A stretch of DNA of 64,000 bases, from the NCBI GenBank assembly GCA_043228905.1, contig JBHGNT010000021.1, forward strand, positions 10,850,001 through 10,914,000. Direction: 5' to 3'. The position numbers and the translations under genes are program-made. The notes under the pieces are model-generated. The model ran no database searches, was not told the origin of the DNA, and worked only from the letters and a program-made list of their open reading frames with translations. This DNA is from Azolla caroliniana. Taxonomy: Eukaryota; Polypodiophyta. This document shows positions 43,848 to 56,078 of the stretch, piece by piece (positions within the stretch are counted from its first letter, which is position 1; every line of letters starts with the position of its first letter).

Positions 43848-45510
43848 ATGGTGCTATTTGTAGAAGTGAAGGACTGGCTACAGAATAACAGGGTTGAAGG
43901 CTTCATCCGAGTAGCTGAGGCGCTGCCGCACAAAGACCCGGAGAAGATTGCCAAAACGATTGACGTCGAAGATATCTCTGAAGCAACTATCTAGGCAGCT
44001 ATCGAGTTTCGATCCGAAGGATTGTAGTCAATTGAGAAGCGTCCACAAAACTTTTGGACAAATACTTCGGCAAGTTTTCCATCACCAATAAGGCTTATCA
44101 GACTCAAGGAGGAGAAAATGTCTTGTTCTAGGAAATTGCTAGAGTATTGCTTGAATATGGCTTCATGCACCCCCCAACCCGCAATGCTTCTCAACATCTT
44201 TGTCATCTCCATCCCCATTACTACCCTATTTTCATCATAATCATAAACCCTAACCCTAAAACCGATAACAATATTTTGGCACATCCAATGGGACCACTCC
44301 CGACCACTCGCAACATCTTTTGAAGGCTTACGGGTCAACTGGCCCTTGATTGTAGTAGAGTCCCTCTGGATTGCCATAGCCGCAGTTGTAGTCGGGAAGA
44401 AGGTTTGGACCGGTGTGGCACAGTGGCTAACTATCCTCGCACCGCCGCAACTCACCATCAAGCCGAAGAAGAGGGAACGAACAAAGACGATGCTAGAGTA
44501 GCCGACGAAGGGGCAACAACTGCTGGCCAAACACACCCTTGGTTGGGTTGAAGAAGAACCTTGACGATCGAAAACGCCTCCAACTTCTATGAAAGGAGCA
44601 ATTCTGGGACCAACAAAACCCATTCGGCTCAAGCTGAAAAGACAAGACAAGACACAGGAACAACCAAACAACACAACACACGAGGAGACCGTAGAGGCGG
44701 AGGATCTGGAAGAAGAAAAGGAGGATCTGGAACGGGTAGTCGAAGATGAAAAACGGAGGATGGAAGGACTCTGGTGATTACAAAGCAACATGTAGCGATT
44801 GAATGAGGAGAAAGACATGTTGCAGTAGGACAAGGATAAGCTCCAAAGGATTGCGGAAATGGAAATCACATGGTTTAAATAAGAGCTCTGCCAACAAAAA
44901 GATCAGGACAATCGGTTTTAGGGACAAGCCAACAGACGCCTCAAAGAAGAAATAGAGGACTTTGAAAAGTTGTACTGGAAGCACAAAGAGCTCGAGAAAG
45001 AATACGACTAGAAGCGTGACAAAATAAAAGAGGCCCGTATGCAAGTGAAAGACAAAACGGAGGCCCTAGCGGTGCAAGAGAAGGTGTTGGGGAAACAACG
45101 ATGAAGCTATTGGAGGACGCGGAAAAGCAATGGATGGAGTTGATGATGGAGCATAACCGGGTAGTAGAATGGTCGAATATCGTATTAGATAAGTATAAAG
45201 AACCTACCAGACCCAAGCAACGAACTATGAATTCCAAGTAGCGGTTGCCACACAACTGATCAAGTAGCTGAAACAGGAAAAGCAAGCCACGAAGGAGAAG
45301 GTAAAAATGGGCATCCAATGCATCTAGATGATTATCGGAGCTTGACGAGAACAGATGCAAGCGAGGTTGGAAGAGTGTCCCGCAGCAGTATGAGAACAAT
45401 GGTTGAAGCAGGCAGCGGAGCTCCAAATCCTTCGTGCCGATGTACAGAACCAAAAGAAATCCGACGAAAACTTCTACAAGATGAACCAGGAAAGCATTAA
45501 CACAATCTGC
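43848..45510 (+). pseudogene. Element D ORF2 remnant
   Basis: Starts MVLFVEVKDWLQNNRVEGF. The N-terminal domain is visible to about 44450 (ALPHKDPEKIAK; then in other frames YFGKFSITNKAY, TQGGEN and WTGVAQWLTILAPP), followed by IKPKKRERTK. Coil pieces follow at 44589-45110 and about 45380-45500 (AAELQILRADVQNQ, FYKMNQESI). It is cut at 45515 by element E, so the C-terminus and 3' LTR of D must lie right of the window. Confidence 0.75.
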
Positions 45511-45515
45511 ATACT
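45511..45515. repeat. Predicted target site of element E (ATACT)
   Basis: Five bases before the E LTR. The partner copy should follow the E 5' LTR outside the window, so this is only a prediction. Confidence 0.4.
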
Positions 45516-45716
45516 TGTTGTACGCATGTGAATCTACAATAGAGCATGTAGGTATGCATGCGTGTGCCAAGCGTAAATACTACAAGGAAGCAACTATGCA
45601 CATGATGCTAGAAAAATAATAAGGACCAATTACATACATAGCTATGTACTAGATATCTTGGTTAGCTCATAATACTAGATTATAACATGGTCGTGTCAAG
45701 AGTTCGAATCTTGACA
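45516..45716 (-). repeat. Element E 3' LTR (201 bp, predicted)
   Basis: On the minus strand TGTCAAGATTCG...CGTACAACA, directly after a GGGGGG purine tract. Ends are inferred from TG...CA and tract position because the partner LTR is outside the window. Confidence 0.65.
45695..45715. other. Inverted repeat at the E LTR start
   Basis: GTCAAGA and TCTTGAC flank GTTCGAA, almost a perfect 21-bp palindrome. It also holds a B-box-like GAGTTCGAATC on the plus strand. It lies at the outer U3 edge, where integrase would bind. Confidence 0.5.
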
Positions 45717-45720
45717 TTAT

Positions 45721-45730
45721 CCCCCCTCCT
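45721..45730 (-). other. Element E polypurine tract
   Basis: The minus strand reads AGGAGGGGGG followed by ATAA and the LTR, typical of plant chromoviruses. Confidence 0.75.
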
Positions 45731-45784
45731 ACGCCGCCTTCCCAAATCGGTCGTTGGTTTGTGGGGATATTGGTGATGAAAATC

Positions 45785-45865
45785 TTGGACGACCTCTGGG
45801 GCATTTTGTAAATTTGCCGATGGTTCCCACGTGGCCCAGAATGGACGACCTATGGGGCATTTTGT
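45785..45865 (-). repeat. 56-bp tandem duplication in the E chromodomain
   Basis: GGACGACCTCTGGGGCATTT at about 45786 and GGACGACCTATGGGGCATTT at about 45842 mark the units. The 56 bp shift the frame across the chromodomain C-terminus. Confidence 0.75.
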
Positions 45866-46054
45866 ACTTGGGGTAACCTCTCCATAGGACGAGGTATTGC
45901 AAGTGTCGACGGTGCCAATGTGAGTCAAGGATTTGGTCGACCTCGTATTCCTCCTCTGTCGTCAATTGCACAGGTGGTGGTGGTGGGGCCTGGCGTGATG
46001 GGAGTTGTGAAGCATAATGGGATTCGAGGAGGGAGACATGAAAAACATCGTGAA

Positions 46055-46412
46055 TCCGGAAGTGGGATGGAAGGGCGAGCCAAAAGGCGACGGGATTGAT
46101 GCACTCGATGATACAGAATGGTCCCAACTTCTTGTAATCAAGTTTCGCACATGGACGAGTAGTAGAGATGTGTCGACGTAACAACCAGAACATGTCTCCA
46201 ACAACAAAGTGTGGAGTGGAAGATCGATGGTGATCCGGAAGTGGGATGGAAGGGCGAGCCAAAAGGCGACGGGATTGATGCACTCGATGATACAGAATGG
46301 TCCCAACTTCTTGTAATCAAGTTTCGCACATGGACAAGTAGTAGAGATGTGTCGACGTAACAACCAGAACATGTCTCCAACAACAAAGTGTGGAGTGGAA
46401 GATCGATGGTGA
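46055..46412 (-). repeat. 179-bp tandem duplication in E pol
   Basis: Two nearly identical 179-bp units (about 46055-46233 and 46234-46412) cover the segment after the integrase core (FVVGDMFWLLRRHIS...). 179 is not a multiple of three, so it breaks the frame. The copies differ at very few sites, so the event is recent or the region has been homogenised. Confidence 0.85.
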
Positions 46413-49080
46413 TCAACCTGCTTCTTGTATCGTTCACTAGCAAGACTAAGCTCCAAGGATAAATCATGATGTAGTTCTTCCAAAATGCGGGCGCAATCCT
46501 CCGCCGAAGGGTTCACGGAAGTGGTAGGAAGGGAAATGTTGAAGCGAGGATGTAAACCATAGTTGGCAAAGAAGGGAGTGACCCCAATCGATGCATGGAG
46601 AGAATTATTGTAGGTGATGTCCGCAAGCGAAAGTAAGTTGACCCAATCATCTTGTTGGTAACTAACCGAGCACCGAAGATACTGCTCAAGGATTTGGTTG
46701 ACACGCTCTGTTTGCCCGTCAGTTTGGGGGTGATAAGCGAAGGACAACTTGACAGAGATGCCTAAAGTTTGTAGTAGGCACTGCCAGAAGTGAGAGACAA
46801 ACTGGGGTTTGCGATCCGAGATGACATCATTGGGGAGTCCATGCAAGTGTACCACATTGTTGAGTAGTAGATGCACCATTCCTTCTCCGGAAATGGTTTT
46901 GGAGCATGGAGTGAAGTGAGCCATCTTCGTAAACCAATCGACAATGACCAACACCAAGTCATAGCTATTGACCAAGGGTAGATCAGTTATCAGGTCCATA
47001 GAGATAGAGGCCCAAGGACGACGAGGACATGGAAGCGGTTGTAGTAAGCCGTATGGCCGATGATGAATATCTTTGGAGCGAGCACAAACCTCATAACTCT
47101 TTATGTATTCTTTGACCAACTTCCATGGTTGTGGCCACCAATAGCCCCGAGAGATTAGCTCGAGGGTTTTCGCGACCCCGAAATGACCTGCAAGTGGGTC
47201 ATCGTGGCATTCCCGCAACACCCAGGTGCGACATGGGCCCTCTAGGACGTATAAGAGATGATCTCGGAACAACAAACCCTCTTGTATGGTGAAGGTGTCA
47301 AGATCCTTCCTTTTGGTCGCCTTGGAGGGGTTTTGCAGACTATCTAGAATCTCGTTAGCGAACGCATCGGTCTTGGATGCATCAGTGATTTGTTGGAGTA
47401 AAGAATCATCCTGCAACATACAACTGGCAAAAAGATGCAATTGGTCGGGTTTCAACAAACGTCTAGATTGTTAAGCATAAGCAGCATCCCCAGGGTGGAG
47501 TGCAAGGTCAGCTCGGCGAGAAAGGGCATCAGCCTTCCCATGTTGGCCATCAGGTCAAAATACGATCTCAAAATCGTAGTCAGCGAGAAATGTCGACCAA
47601 CGGGCCTGCCTTCGATTCAAAGTACGAGTGGTGGAAAAATAAACTAAATTTTTATGATCAGTCACTACCTGGACACGATGTTGTGCGCCGGCCAAGTAGG
47701 GTCGCCATTCTTCAAAGGCAGCAATGATAGCAGCAAGCTCCTTGTCGTAAATGGGATAATTGATTTCGGATGCCGTAAATTTTCTGGAATAGTAAGCCAC
47801 TGGGTGCATTAGGTTGTTGTCGTCTACTTGGGATAAGATGGCACCAATGGCAAAGTCAGAGGCATCGGTTTCGACTTGGAAGGGTTTTGTGGGTCGGCAT
47901 GTAGCAGCACCGGGGCAATGACGAATGCATGTTTGAGTGAGTCGAACGCATTTTGCGCCTCCGAGGTCCATAAAAATGGAGTGCCTTTATGGGTGAGAGC
48001 GATCAGAGGTTGTGCTAGGGTGGAAAACTACTTGATGAAGCAACAGTAAAAATTCGCGAAGCCGAGGAAGGATTGCACATCTTTAAGTCGCCTTGGAGTC
48101 GCCCACGCTTGAATGACAGAGACCTTCTTCATATCCATGGTGATGCCAGTAGGCGAGATGATGTAGCCCAGAAATTCGATCGAGGTACGGTCAAACTCGC
48201 ATTTGTCGCCTTTGGCATAAAGGCCATGCTCGTGAAGTTTGGCAAGAACTAATCGGACTTGGTGAGTGTGCTCCTCCATGTTTGGCAAGAAAATGAGAAT
48301 ATCATCGAGGTAAATGACAACAAAAAGATCAAGATATTCCCGGAATATATCGTTCATCATATGTTGAAAAATTGCGGGAGCGTTAGTAAGACCAAAAGGC
48401 ATTACCTTGTATTCGAAATGCCCATACCGTGTTCGAAATGCGGTTTTCCATTCATCCCCCGGTTTGATGCGTACTAGATTATACACTCCACGCAGATCAA
48501 CTTTGGAGAAGACACGCGCAACTCGGAGCCGATCAAGGAGTTCGGGGATCAGAGGTAGCGGATAGCGGTTGCGCACAGTGAGTTTGTTGAGACCTCGGTA
48601 GTCGATGCATAAGCCTAGAGAGTCATCCTTCTTCTTCACAAATAAAAAGGGGGCTCCGGCTGGTGACTTAGAAGGTTGAATAAATCCTTTCTCGAGGTTC
48701 TCATCGAGATACACATGAAGGGCCTTCAACTCTGCTGCAAACAATGCATATAGAGGACCAAAGGGTGGACACGCACCTTCTTGAAGATCAATCAAACAGT
48801 CGTAGAGCTGGTGTTCAGGCAAACGATCAGCATTACATTTCTCAAATACATCGGAGAAGTGTTGGTATTTTTCGGGAATAACATGGAGTGTGTTAGAAAT
48901 GGCGCCACAAACAAACCCATCCTGGACCGATGATGGGGTAGTCAATTCGAAGTCGACCGTCTCCGAAGGATAGGAAACTGAATTTACCTTCATACTTTTG
49001 CACGAGCATCTTGGCTTGCTAAATGTGATCGAACAGTTGCACCAATGCACTATTGGATTGTGCGCATTCCAACCACGTTA

Positions 49081-50068
49081 GTCCTAAGACGATCAGATGT
49101 TGAGGAGATGCGATGAGGTAAAAGGCGAGCTCCTCCTGGTGTGAGCCCACTCAAAGCCGTAATGGGATTGTAGCTTGAGTAATTGCACCTAACGAGAGGA
49201 CGCACCCGTCGATGGCTTCAACTGGAATGGGTTTTGAGAGGCCAACGACAGGTACGCCATGTGCTTGGGCCAACGCGACGTCGATGAAGCAAGAAGATGC
49301 CCCAGAATCAAGTAAAGCAATAGACTGAATGGAACTAGAGTTAAACGAAAGCCATACCTCCAATGTGAAATTGCCTAATGGTCCAGCAATGGAACCAAGA
49401 GAATGTGGGCGACGGGAGATGTCCAGTTGCATGGCTCCTACTACAACCGAACGATGTCGTTTTCCAGATGTTGGGGTCCGTTAGCTCGATCGAATTGTGG
49501 GCGAGTACTCCTAGGACAATGGCGAACGACATGACCGGAGGTGCCACAATACATGCACAAGCCATTAGCCCGCCGAAATTGTCGTTCAACATCAGTCAAT
49601 GGCCGAAATCGGGCTTGATCAATTTCCATGGGGATAGGAGCATCTGCCAAAGTAGGCGAGTGTGAGGATGCCTGGGGTTGTATGACCGGGGCGTGGCGTG
49701 GAAGTGAATGAGGTGGAACCCAAGTTCGGCGCTCTTCTTGGCGAAATTTGAAAAGACGATTGTCACAACGGACTGCTTGTGAAATCTCTTGGGATAACAA
49801 GGTGGGCTCTGGAAAGTTTAAGAGAAGATTCTTGACATTGCTTCGAAGGCCGCGCCGAAAGTGATCAGCTAAAGCTTGATCATCCCAATTGACGTCGCAT
49901 GCTAGTTGTCGAAATTCTGAAGCATAGACTGAAGCTGCACGCGAACCTTGTTCGAGTGCATAAATCTTGTTAAGAGTTGTACGTCGTCGGTCTGTCTCTC
50001 CAAATGTGGCCTCTAACTCGGCGAGAAAGGCGGGAAACTCCTCCAATAGAGGTGATGAGGTTTCTACC
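49081..50068 (-). pseudogene. gag: Element E gag (3' part) and protease
   Basis: Gag from 50068 leftward reads VETSSPLLEEFPAFLAELEA, then ALADHFRRGLR and a zinc knuckle CMYCGTSGHVVRHC (about 49540), ending near 49441. The protease is in another frame at 49432-49151 with ALLDSGASSCFID, and a TGA follows it. Residues upstream of 50068 are in the copia F LTR and are not gag; the true N-terminal part is at 55298-55590. Confidence 0.85.
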
Positions 50069-50311
50069 TGTGGAAAATAGGGGAATATGGAATGGAAAGA
50101 GAGGGAGAGAGAAAGAGAGAGAAAGAGAAGAAGAAAACTGAATTGAATGATAGTTTCTGTCTCTCTTACAACCAACCGACCACACAGAGAGCAAATGTGG
50201 TGGTTATAGGTGCACCCTATTTTTGGGGTGCACCTTTTCATATCATAAGGTTACGTTTTTATTATTTAGTTTCCTATTTATTTATTCTACACTAATTAGT
50301 TTATTACAACA
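50069..50311 (-). repeat. Copia F 3' LTR (243 bp)
   Basis: On the plus strand TGTGGAAAATAGGG...TTACAACA, preceded by CTACC. It holds a purine tract of about 50 nt (50083-50136; CT-rich on the coding strand) and a small hairpin GGTGCACCC...GGGTGCACC (about 50208-50235). Confidence 0.93.
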
Positions 50312-50322
50312 GCCCCCCATAA
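50312..50322 (-). other. Copia F polypurine tract
   Basis: The minus strand reads TATGGGGGGC directly before the 3' LTR. Confidence 0.8.
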
Positions 50323-50410
50323 ACTAATTAGTTGTGTATCGTTGTAATCCTAAATTTTCACAACAAGCTTCAAATTTGTCCGAAGGTAGAGCCTTTGTTA
50401 GAAAATCAGC

Positions 50411-53400
50411 TCACATATGATTTGTCGATGTAAACTCTAAGGTAAGCTTGTTTTCTTCGGCCAACTCTCGTATAAAGTTATATTTTAAATCCACATGTTT
50501 TGTTTTCTCCGAGTGCTTTGGATTCTTCGTTAAGTAGATACATGATATATTGTCGCAGAAGATTTTCAATTGAAGTGCTTCACATAGTTGGAGTTCTTTT
50601 AACACTGTTTGCAACCATAATCCTTCTTTAGCAGCCAATGCCACTGCTACGAATTCAGCTTCAGCAGATGAGAGTGTCATAGATTCTTGTTTTTTTGATT
50701 GCCACGTCACTGTTGCTCCTACCATTATAAAAGAAAAACCAGCAGTAGATCTTCGAGAATCAACGTCCCCCCCCCCAATCCGAATCAGACCAACCAACAA
50801 GTGATTTGATTGGTCTTTCGAATTGGGATCGTTTATATGTTAATCCATACTTAGATGTGTGTTTTAGATATCGCATAACTCGTTGAAGTGATTTCCAATG
50901 CATAAGGTCGGGGTTATGCATAAAGCGCGATAGATAATTAATTGCCAAACAAAGGTCAGGACGAGTTCCTGTGACTAAATATCGAATTTTTCCTATTAAT
51001 TGTTTAAAGGGAAATTGTTGCATAAAATTAATATCTCTTTTTGTGGTTGGACCATCGGATATGCTTAAGTTACATGTTAGTGATAAGGGAGTAGGGCAAG
51101 GTTTAATGTTTAACATTCCAAAGGATTTCAAAATTTCATTAATGAATTTATTTTGATGAATGATCAAGGTGCCCATACTACGATTACGTGTAACTTGCAT
51201 GCCTAGAAAATAAGATAGGGGACCTAAATCTGTTATTGAAAATGCTTTGGAAAGTTCTAGCTTTGCTTGAGTAATTTCAGATGGTGTTCCAACTATAGGA
51301 ATGTCATCCACATATAGTGCTACCACTAACAACCGATTAGATGTATGATTATGTCTAATGTATATATTTGGTTCTGATAACAATCTAGAATAGCCATGTG
51401 AGAGCATAAAATTGTTAAATTTTTGAAACCATAACCTAGGAGATTGTTTGAGTCCTTAAAGTGACCGATGTAACCGACACACATAGTTTGGTTGAGAGTG
51501 TGACTCAAACCCAGGGGGTTGTGACATGTAGATTTCTTCGGGTAAATCACCATGTAGAAATGCCATTTGTACATCCAAATGATGTACCTCAAGATCAAGA
51601 ATGGTGGCCAGAGCCATTAGGAGCCGAAAAGATGCCATGCGAAGAACGGGTGAGAATGTCTCAAAATAGTCAAGTCCTTCAACTTGAGAAAAACCACGAG
51701 CGACAAGTCGGGCTTTGTAACGTGCAACAGTACCATCAAGGTTTAGTTTTTTCTTCAACACCCATTTGCATGAAATAGGTGAGCATCCCATTGGGAGTGG
51801 TACTAGGGTCCACATTTTGTTGGCCTCAAGAGATTCAAGTTCCTTTGCCATGGCAGCTTGCCATTCATTATGATCTGGGCTTTGCAATGCCTCATTGATA
51901 GTTAAGGGATCATCAGACATGTCTGATGTGGTTGAGGGGGAACCAAGAGCCGAAAATGCAAACTCAGGTTCAAATTGATGGTCCGCAACAAGAGCGTCTA
52001 TTTTTTTTGTGTGATCATAAAGATCTTGAATAGTACGAACTTTCTTTGGAGTAGATGTAGAGCTAAGTGAACTAGGTGATTTCACAATGTCAAAACTATT
52101 TGTATGTTCTACATGTTGATTATTAGTGGAATATGAAGTATTTCTACATCCTATTTTAATTACGTTTGCATCATTGTGACCAATGGTTTTCAACTTGCCA
52201 TTAAGACGTGAGGATCGTCGTAGTGGAATAAGGAGATTTTTGATAGGATGGGAGCATGAATAATCAATATGAGTCAGTTCTGTTCCATCTAAAAGTTTTT
52301 CCTTATGAGTGCTATGGTGATTATTAAGGCTCTTTTTACTTTGGTTGGGGTTACTGTGTAAAATTGGAGTGTGTACATCAGTTTGTTGGGATTGTTTGGT
52401 TATTAAAGGCAATAAGTTGGAGTCATTGGTTGAACCTGAGACTTGTGGGAGGACCTCTAGAGATGAGGGCATTAATGGAGGAGAGTTAATTGTGACTTGT
52501 TGAATTTCCGAGGACATTTGTGGAGCCCGCCAAGAATTAGTAGGTGATGATATTACTTTATTGGATTCAGTGTTAGACATCGTAGTCGCGTCTTGTATCT
52601 TTTCATAGCCATGATGTGAATGAGGATTAGATATCAATTTGTCTTCATCAAATATTACTCGTCGGCTAAATATAAATCTTTTGTATTTTGGGTCGTATAA
52701 TCGATAACCCTTATAGCCATGAGGTTCGCTATACCCAACAAATATTGTGCGAACTGCGTGATTATCTAATTTTGATCGAGTTTCTAGCGGTACGAGTGCA
52801 TATGATGGACATCCAAAGATTCTTAGATGTTTATAATTTGGATTTTTTCCAAACCACAAGGAAAATGGAGTTGTCCTAATTGATCGACTATATGTTCTAT
52901 TGAATATATAACAAGCGGTCGAAACAGCCTCTTCCCAATATGTTCGGGGAAGGTTTGCAACGCGAGCATGCAACGAGTGGCATCCATATACAACCGGTTT
53001 CGTCGTTCAGCCCTTGAATTGTGTTGGGGTGTATATGGAATGGTAAACCGTTGTTGAATCCCATGATTTTGGCAATACGTTTGGAAGTTTTGGGACTTGA
53101 ATTCTCCACCATTATCTGATTGGAGTACTTTAAGGGGTAATTCTTGTTGATTTGTTGCAAGTTTATGATAGGCTTTGAATTTCTCAAGGACTTGATCACT
53201 ACATTTTGTCTTGAGAAATGTGACCATCGTGAAACGAGTAAAATCATCGATAAATGTTAGGAAATATACATTTCCAGATAGGGATGGGGTAGACAAAGGA
53301 CCACATATATCTGTGTGCACTAGTTGGAGGGGTTTAGTGGTCGTGGTAGGATGGGATGGAAATGGCGAGTTAGAGAGTTTTCCAAATATACACCCTTCGC

Positions 53401-54955
53401 AAAGGGATAGTTTCGATTTACTAGGAAGAGTAAAACCATCTGCTATATGTTGTCGGGCCATGTGAACCATTGTTTGATGGTTTAAGTGGCCTAATCGATA
53501 GTGCCATAATAAGGCCATATAGTTGGGTGTGTTTGAATCATCCATGTGGTGTGCTTCTTCGGCAGGTACCACAGAGCGACCTAAGAGGTAAAGACATCCT
53601 TGTCTTAGACAGTTAATGACATAGCCTCGTCCAGAGGGTGTCTTATGACGAATGATACAATATTTATGATAAAACTCGACGGATGTATTATCATTTGTGA
53701 GTTTATTGACAGATATCAAGTTTTTTGCTATGTTAGGTATATAGTAAACTTCATTGATTTCAATGAAGTTCCCATCAGAAAGTTCAAGATGGGCCGTCCC
53801 ATGTCCAAGGGCATATTCAACCCCATTGTTCCAGAATCTAACCGGGAAAGGATGCTCTAAGACCTTATAGTCTTTGAGCCATTCAACTCTTGAGGTGAGG
53901 TGACATGTGGCACCTGTATCAAGAATCCACGTTGAAGTGGGAGAGTTATTAAATGAAGTGAGGGCCATGAAGGCAATGAAAGAGTCTTCATTATCCTCAT
54001 CGGAATTTTGGTCACCATGACATATGTCATTATTTTGATCGTAGTCATCACGTGATGCATTGTAAGATTGGTCTTCTTTATATGTTCTTTTCCCATTGTT
54101 AGGATTCCTAGAACAATCTTTTGTTTCATGTCCACTCCTTTGACAATTTGTACAAAAGGATCTAAGAAACCTAGATTTGTTATGATTCCTTGAATCATTA
54201 AATTTAGAAGTCCATGAATAAAATTTGGAGTTATTAGGTTGGTATGTTGATCTAGGTTTATTGTAAGGTTTTTTATTGTAATTTGGATGTTTGTTATAAA
54301 GTGCGGCGTGAGATGAGGAGGGTTGATTTATTCCCCTACGAAGTATATTTTCTTGTGAGATTGATGCCACTAATGTTGGGACACTAATGTTGGCTGATGT
54401 GGACTTTGTACTTATAAATGGTTGCCATGATGGGGGTAGGGCGGCTAACAAGAGGGCGGATTGAACGGAACTTGGCAAACTAAGTCCTGAAAGGATCACG
54501 TCATCAAGTCGAAGTCTCCAATTTTTAACAAATGTATCAACATCATCATTTTCATTCATATTCATATTTATTAAAGTTTTTAAATTTGCAACTTGGGACG
54601 TAATGTCCGTATGGAGGTAATCAGCCTCTAATCTATCCCATATTTGTTTGGAGGTAGTCAAGGTTCTCACACTTTGCTTAGGTGTGTCCTCCATATGAAG
54701 GAGAAGTTCTAAGTGAGCGTATAAATCACGCCGCTTCCATGTTTGCACGTCAAGTGCATTTCTGGGGACATTAATGTCGGGGCACACGTCGGTTCCATCG
54801 ACGATATTTAACAAGTCATGTTGTTCTAATATAATTTCCATGGTCATACGCCACGGTTGATAGTTTTTATCATTTAATTTTTCAATGTGATAAGTACGAG
54901 ACGATACCTGGGCGGCATTTGCCGCCACATTTGCTATCACTCCACCGTTTGACAT
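50411..54955 (-). pseudogene. gag-pol: Copia F gag-pol polyprotein with few lesions
   Basis: Starts MSNGGVIANVAANAAQ (54955). The zinc knuckle is CTNCQRSGHETKDC; protease WILDTGATCHLTS; pre-integrase LWHYRLGHLNHQTM; integrase with HTDICGP, LQSDNGGEF and SRAERRNR. A frameshift near 52970-52940 moves the frame to 52973-51456 (reverse transcriptase with KARLVARGFSQVEG). A TAA follows in KSL-stop-GLK near 51457. Reverse transcriptase continues with VALYVDDIPIVG. A 10-C run at 50767-50776 shifts the frame at SDSDWGG, and RNase H ends with SSAEAEFVAVA at 50411. Three lesions in about 1500 codons fits its modest LTR divergence. Confidence 0.92.
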
Positions 54956-55035
54956 GGTCGAAAAACGTTTCTTTAATTCACACGTTCGTTATTAACACCA
55001 CGACACAATTCTTATTGGGGTTGGACTCCTTCACC

Positions 55036-55047
55036 GCTCTAATACCA
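55036..55047 (-). other. Copia F primer-binding site (Met tRNA, one change)
   Basis: The minus strand reads TGGTATTAGAGC, one base from the standard TGGTATCAGAGC, touching the 5' LTR. Confidence 0.85.
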
Positions 55048-55292
55048 TGTGGAAAATAGGGGAATATGGAATGGAAAGAGAGGGAGAGAGGAAGAGAGAG
55101 AAAGAGAAGAAGAAAACCGAATTGAATGATAGTTTCTGTCTCTCTCTTACAACCAACCGACCACACAGAGAGCAAATGTGATGGTTGTAGGTGCACCCTA
55201 TTTTTGGGGTGCACCTTTTCATATCATAAGGTTATGTTTTTATTATTTAGTTTCCTATTTATTTAGTCTACACTAATTAGTTTATTACAACA
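55048..55292 (-). repeat. Copia F 5' LTR (245 bp)
   Basis: Matches 50069-50311 with about seven substitutions and one extra CT. CTACC follows. Confidence 0.93.
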
Positions 55293-55297
55293 CTACC

Positions 55298-55590
55298 AAT
55301 GGTGCAAACCAAGCTTGGGCCGGACCGGAGACAAGGGTGCCCACAAGGCCGACTTGTCGAAGACCATCTCCATAATATTGAGGTTGTAACTGAATGATAA
55401 GTCGAACTTGGTTGATCAACCCTCGGAAACGCAACCTCGTTCCATCAAATTTTTCTGGGAGGCTAACCTTAGGCTCAAGAAACTATGACGAAGCTAGGCT
55501 AGATGTTGGTAGAAGATCGGGCTCTAGGCTAGGTTGTTGTGGGAGACTAAGGTTCGGGGGTTATGAGGATAGGGAGGTACCGACTTGACG
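55298..55590 (-). pseudogene. gag: Element E gag, N-terminal part
   Basis: The minus strand reads EPKVSLPEKFDGTRLRFRG, INQVRLIIQLQP and SGPAQAWFAPL, continuing in frame across copia F into 50068. This is the usual chromovirus gag start. A Pro-rich linker with stops lies at 55500-55590, where element G's LTR begins. Confidence 0.8.
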
Positions 55591-56073
55591 TGTTGTCCAG
55601 AGGACAGAAATGTAAATTAGGAAATTAGCGAACGGTGGTAGTGTAACCAAGTAGGTAAGAACGCCAGCGAACACCGAGTCCGAGTATCACGGGCTCGGCT
55701 GTGTATTAGGGAAACATTATTTAAACGAGGTCTAGTACCTCAAAGAGAGGGCAAACAATATAGGCGGAAGCACTAGCATAGTCCATCGTAACTAGATAAT
55801 CCTGTAAGGTCACCGGTCGTAGGCCGTGTTTTGTAATCCTTTTGGTGTTGCAGTAATATATCTGATTTGTGCCCATCTTGCTCCATGTGTCTATGCTTTG
55901 GCTCGTACTTATGATTTCAGCACCGTCCATGCCTATCAAGATCTCACTAGTGTTTTATCTCTGATTATTTTCTTCCTCACGACGCCTCTGTTTACGAGCC
56001 TTCACGTACCACGCCCTTGGATACCGATAGCCGCAAGTCTATCGAAGGTGTTCACCCAAAGGAACGGGTAACA
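55591..56073 (+). repeat. Element G 5' LTR (483 bp, left end predicted)
   Basis: The right end ACGGGTAACA is followed by CAATTTGG, as in the relatives. The left end at TGTTGTCCAG is the best TG start near the end of E homology; its partner LTR is not available. Expected duplication TGACG (55586-55590). TATTTAAA lies at 55718-55725. Confidence 0.6.
55718..55725 (+). promoter_or_regulatory. TATA-like box in G LTR
   Basis: TATTTAAA, about 130 bp into the LTR, the same motif as in gypsy-1. Confidence 0.5.
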
Positions 56074-56078
56074 CAATT

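Larger units (their letters stand above)
45731..49080 (-). pseudogene. pol: Element E pol remnant (reverse transcriptase to chromodomain)
   Basis: Reverse transcriptase at 49050-48028 has [12 protein letters not shown] and [10 protein letters not shown] (YLDD) and ends at a TAG. RNase H at 47971-47555 has VETDASDFAIGAILSQ. Integrase at about 47300-46480 has catalytic residues in MDLITDLP, ISDRKPQF and DGQTERVNQ. The GPY-like part and a chromodomain follow, with YEVDQILDS and LQYLVLWRGYP near 45960-45880 and WEPSANLQNAPEVVQDF in another frame near 45820. A 179-bp and a 56-bp tandem duplication cause frameshifts. Confidence 0.88.
50069..55292 (-). mobile_element. Copia element F, minus strand, inserted in E gag
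   Basis: The element is 5224 bp, with LTRs of 243 and 245 bp (about 3% different) and flanking CTACC duplications (50064-50068, 55293-55297). Removing it joins E gag in frame (PAQAWFAPLV to ETSSPLLEEF). Gag-pol is nearly complete, with a few lesions. Primer-binding site and purine tract are both recognisable. Confidence 0.95.
45516..55590 (-). mobile_element. Chromovirus E (Ty3/gypsy with chromodomain), minus strand, incomplete
   Basis: On the minus strand the parts are gag (55590 leftward, split by copia F), protease, reverse transcriptase, RNase H, integrase, chromodomain, purine tract and 3' LTR. The gag start, primer site and 5' LTR are not in the window because element G interrupts gag at 55590. 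Internal tandem duplications and stops inactivate pol. It differs from the C/gypsy-1/gypsy-2 group by its chromodomain, short LTR and standard polypurine tract. Confidence 0.85.

Noticed and set aside
49970-50241. Extension of E gag to 50241 with a membrane-like Leu/Ser stretch
   Set aside because: This part is copia F LTR; the real gag N-terminus is at 55298-55590 beyond copia F.
50092-50295. Lys/Glu-rich open frame from 50092 in copia F LTR
   Set aside because: It only reads the purine tract of the LTR.
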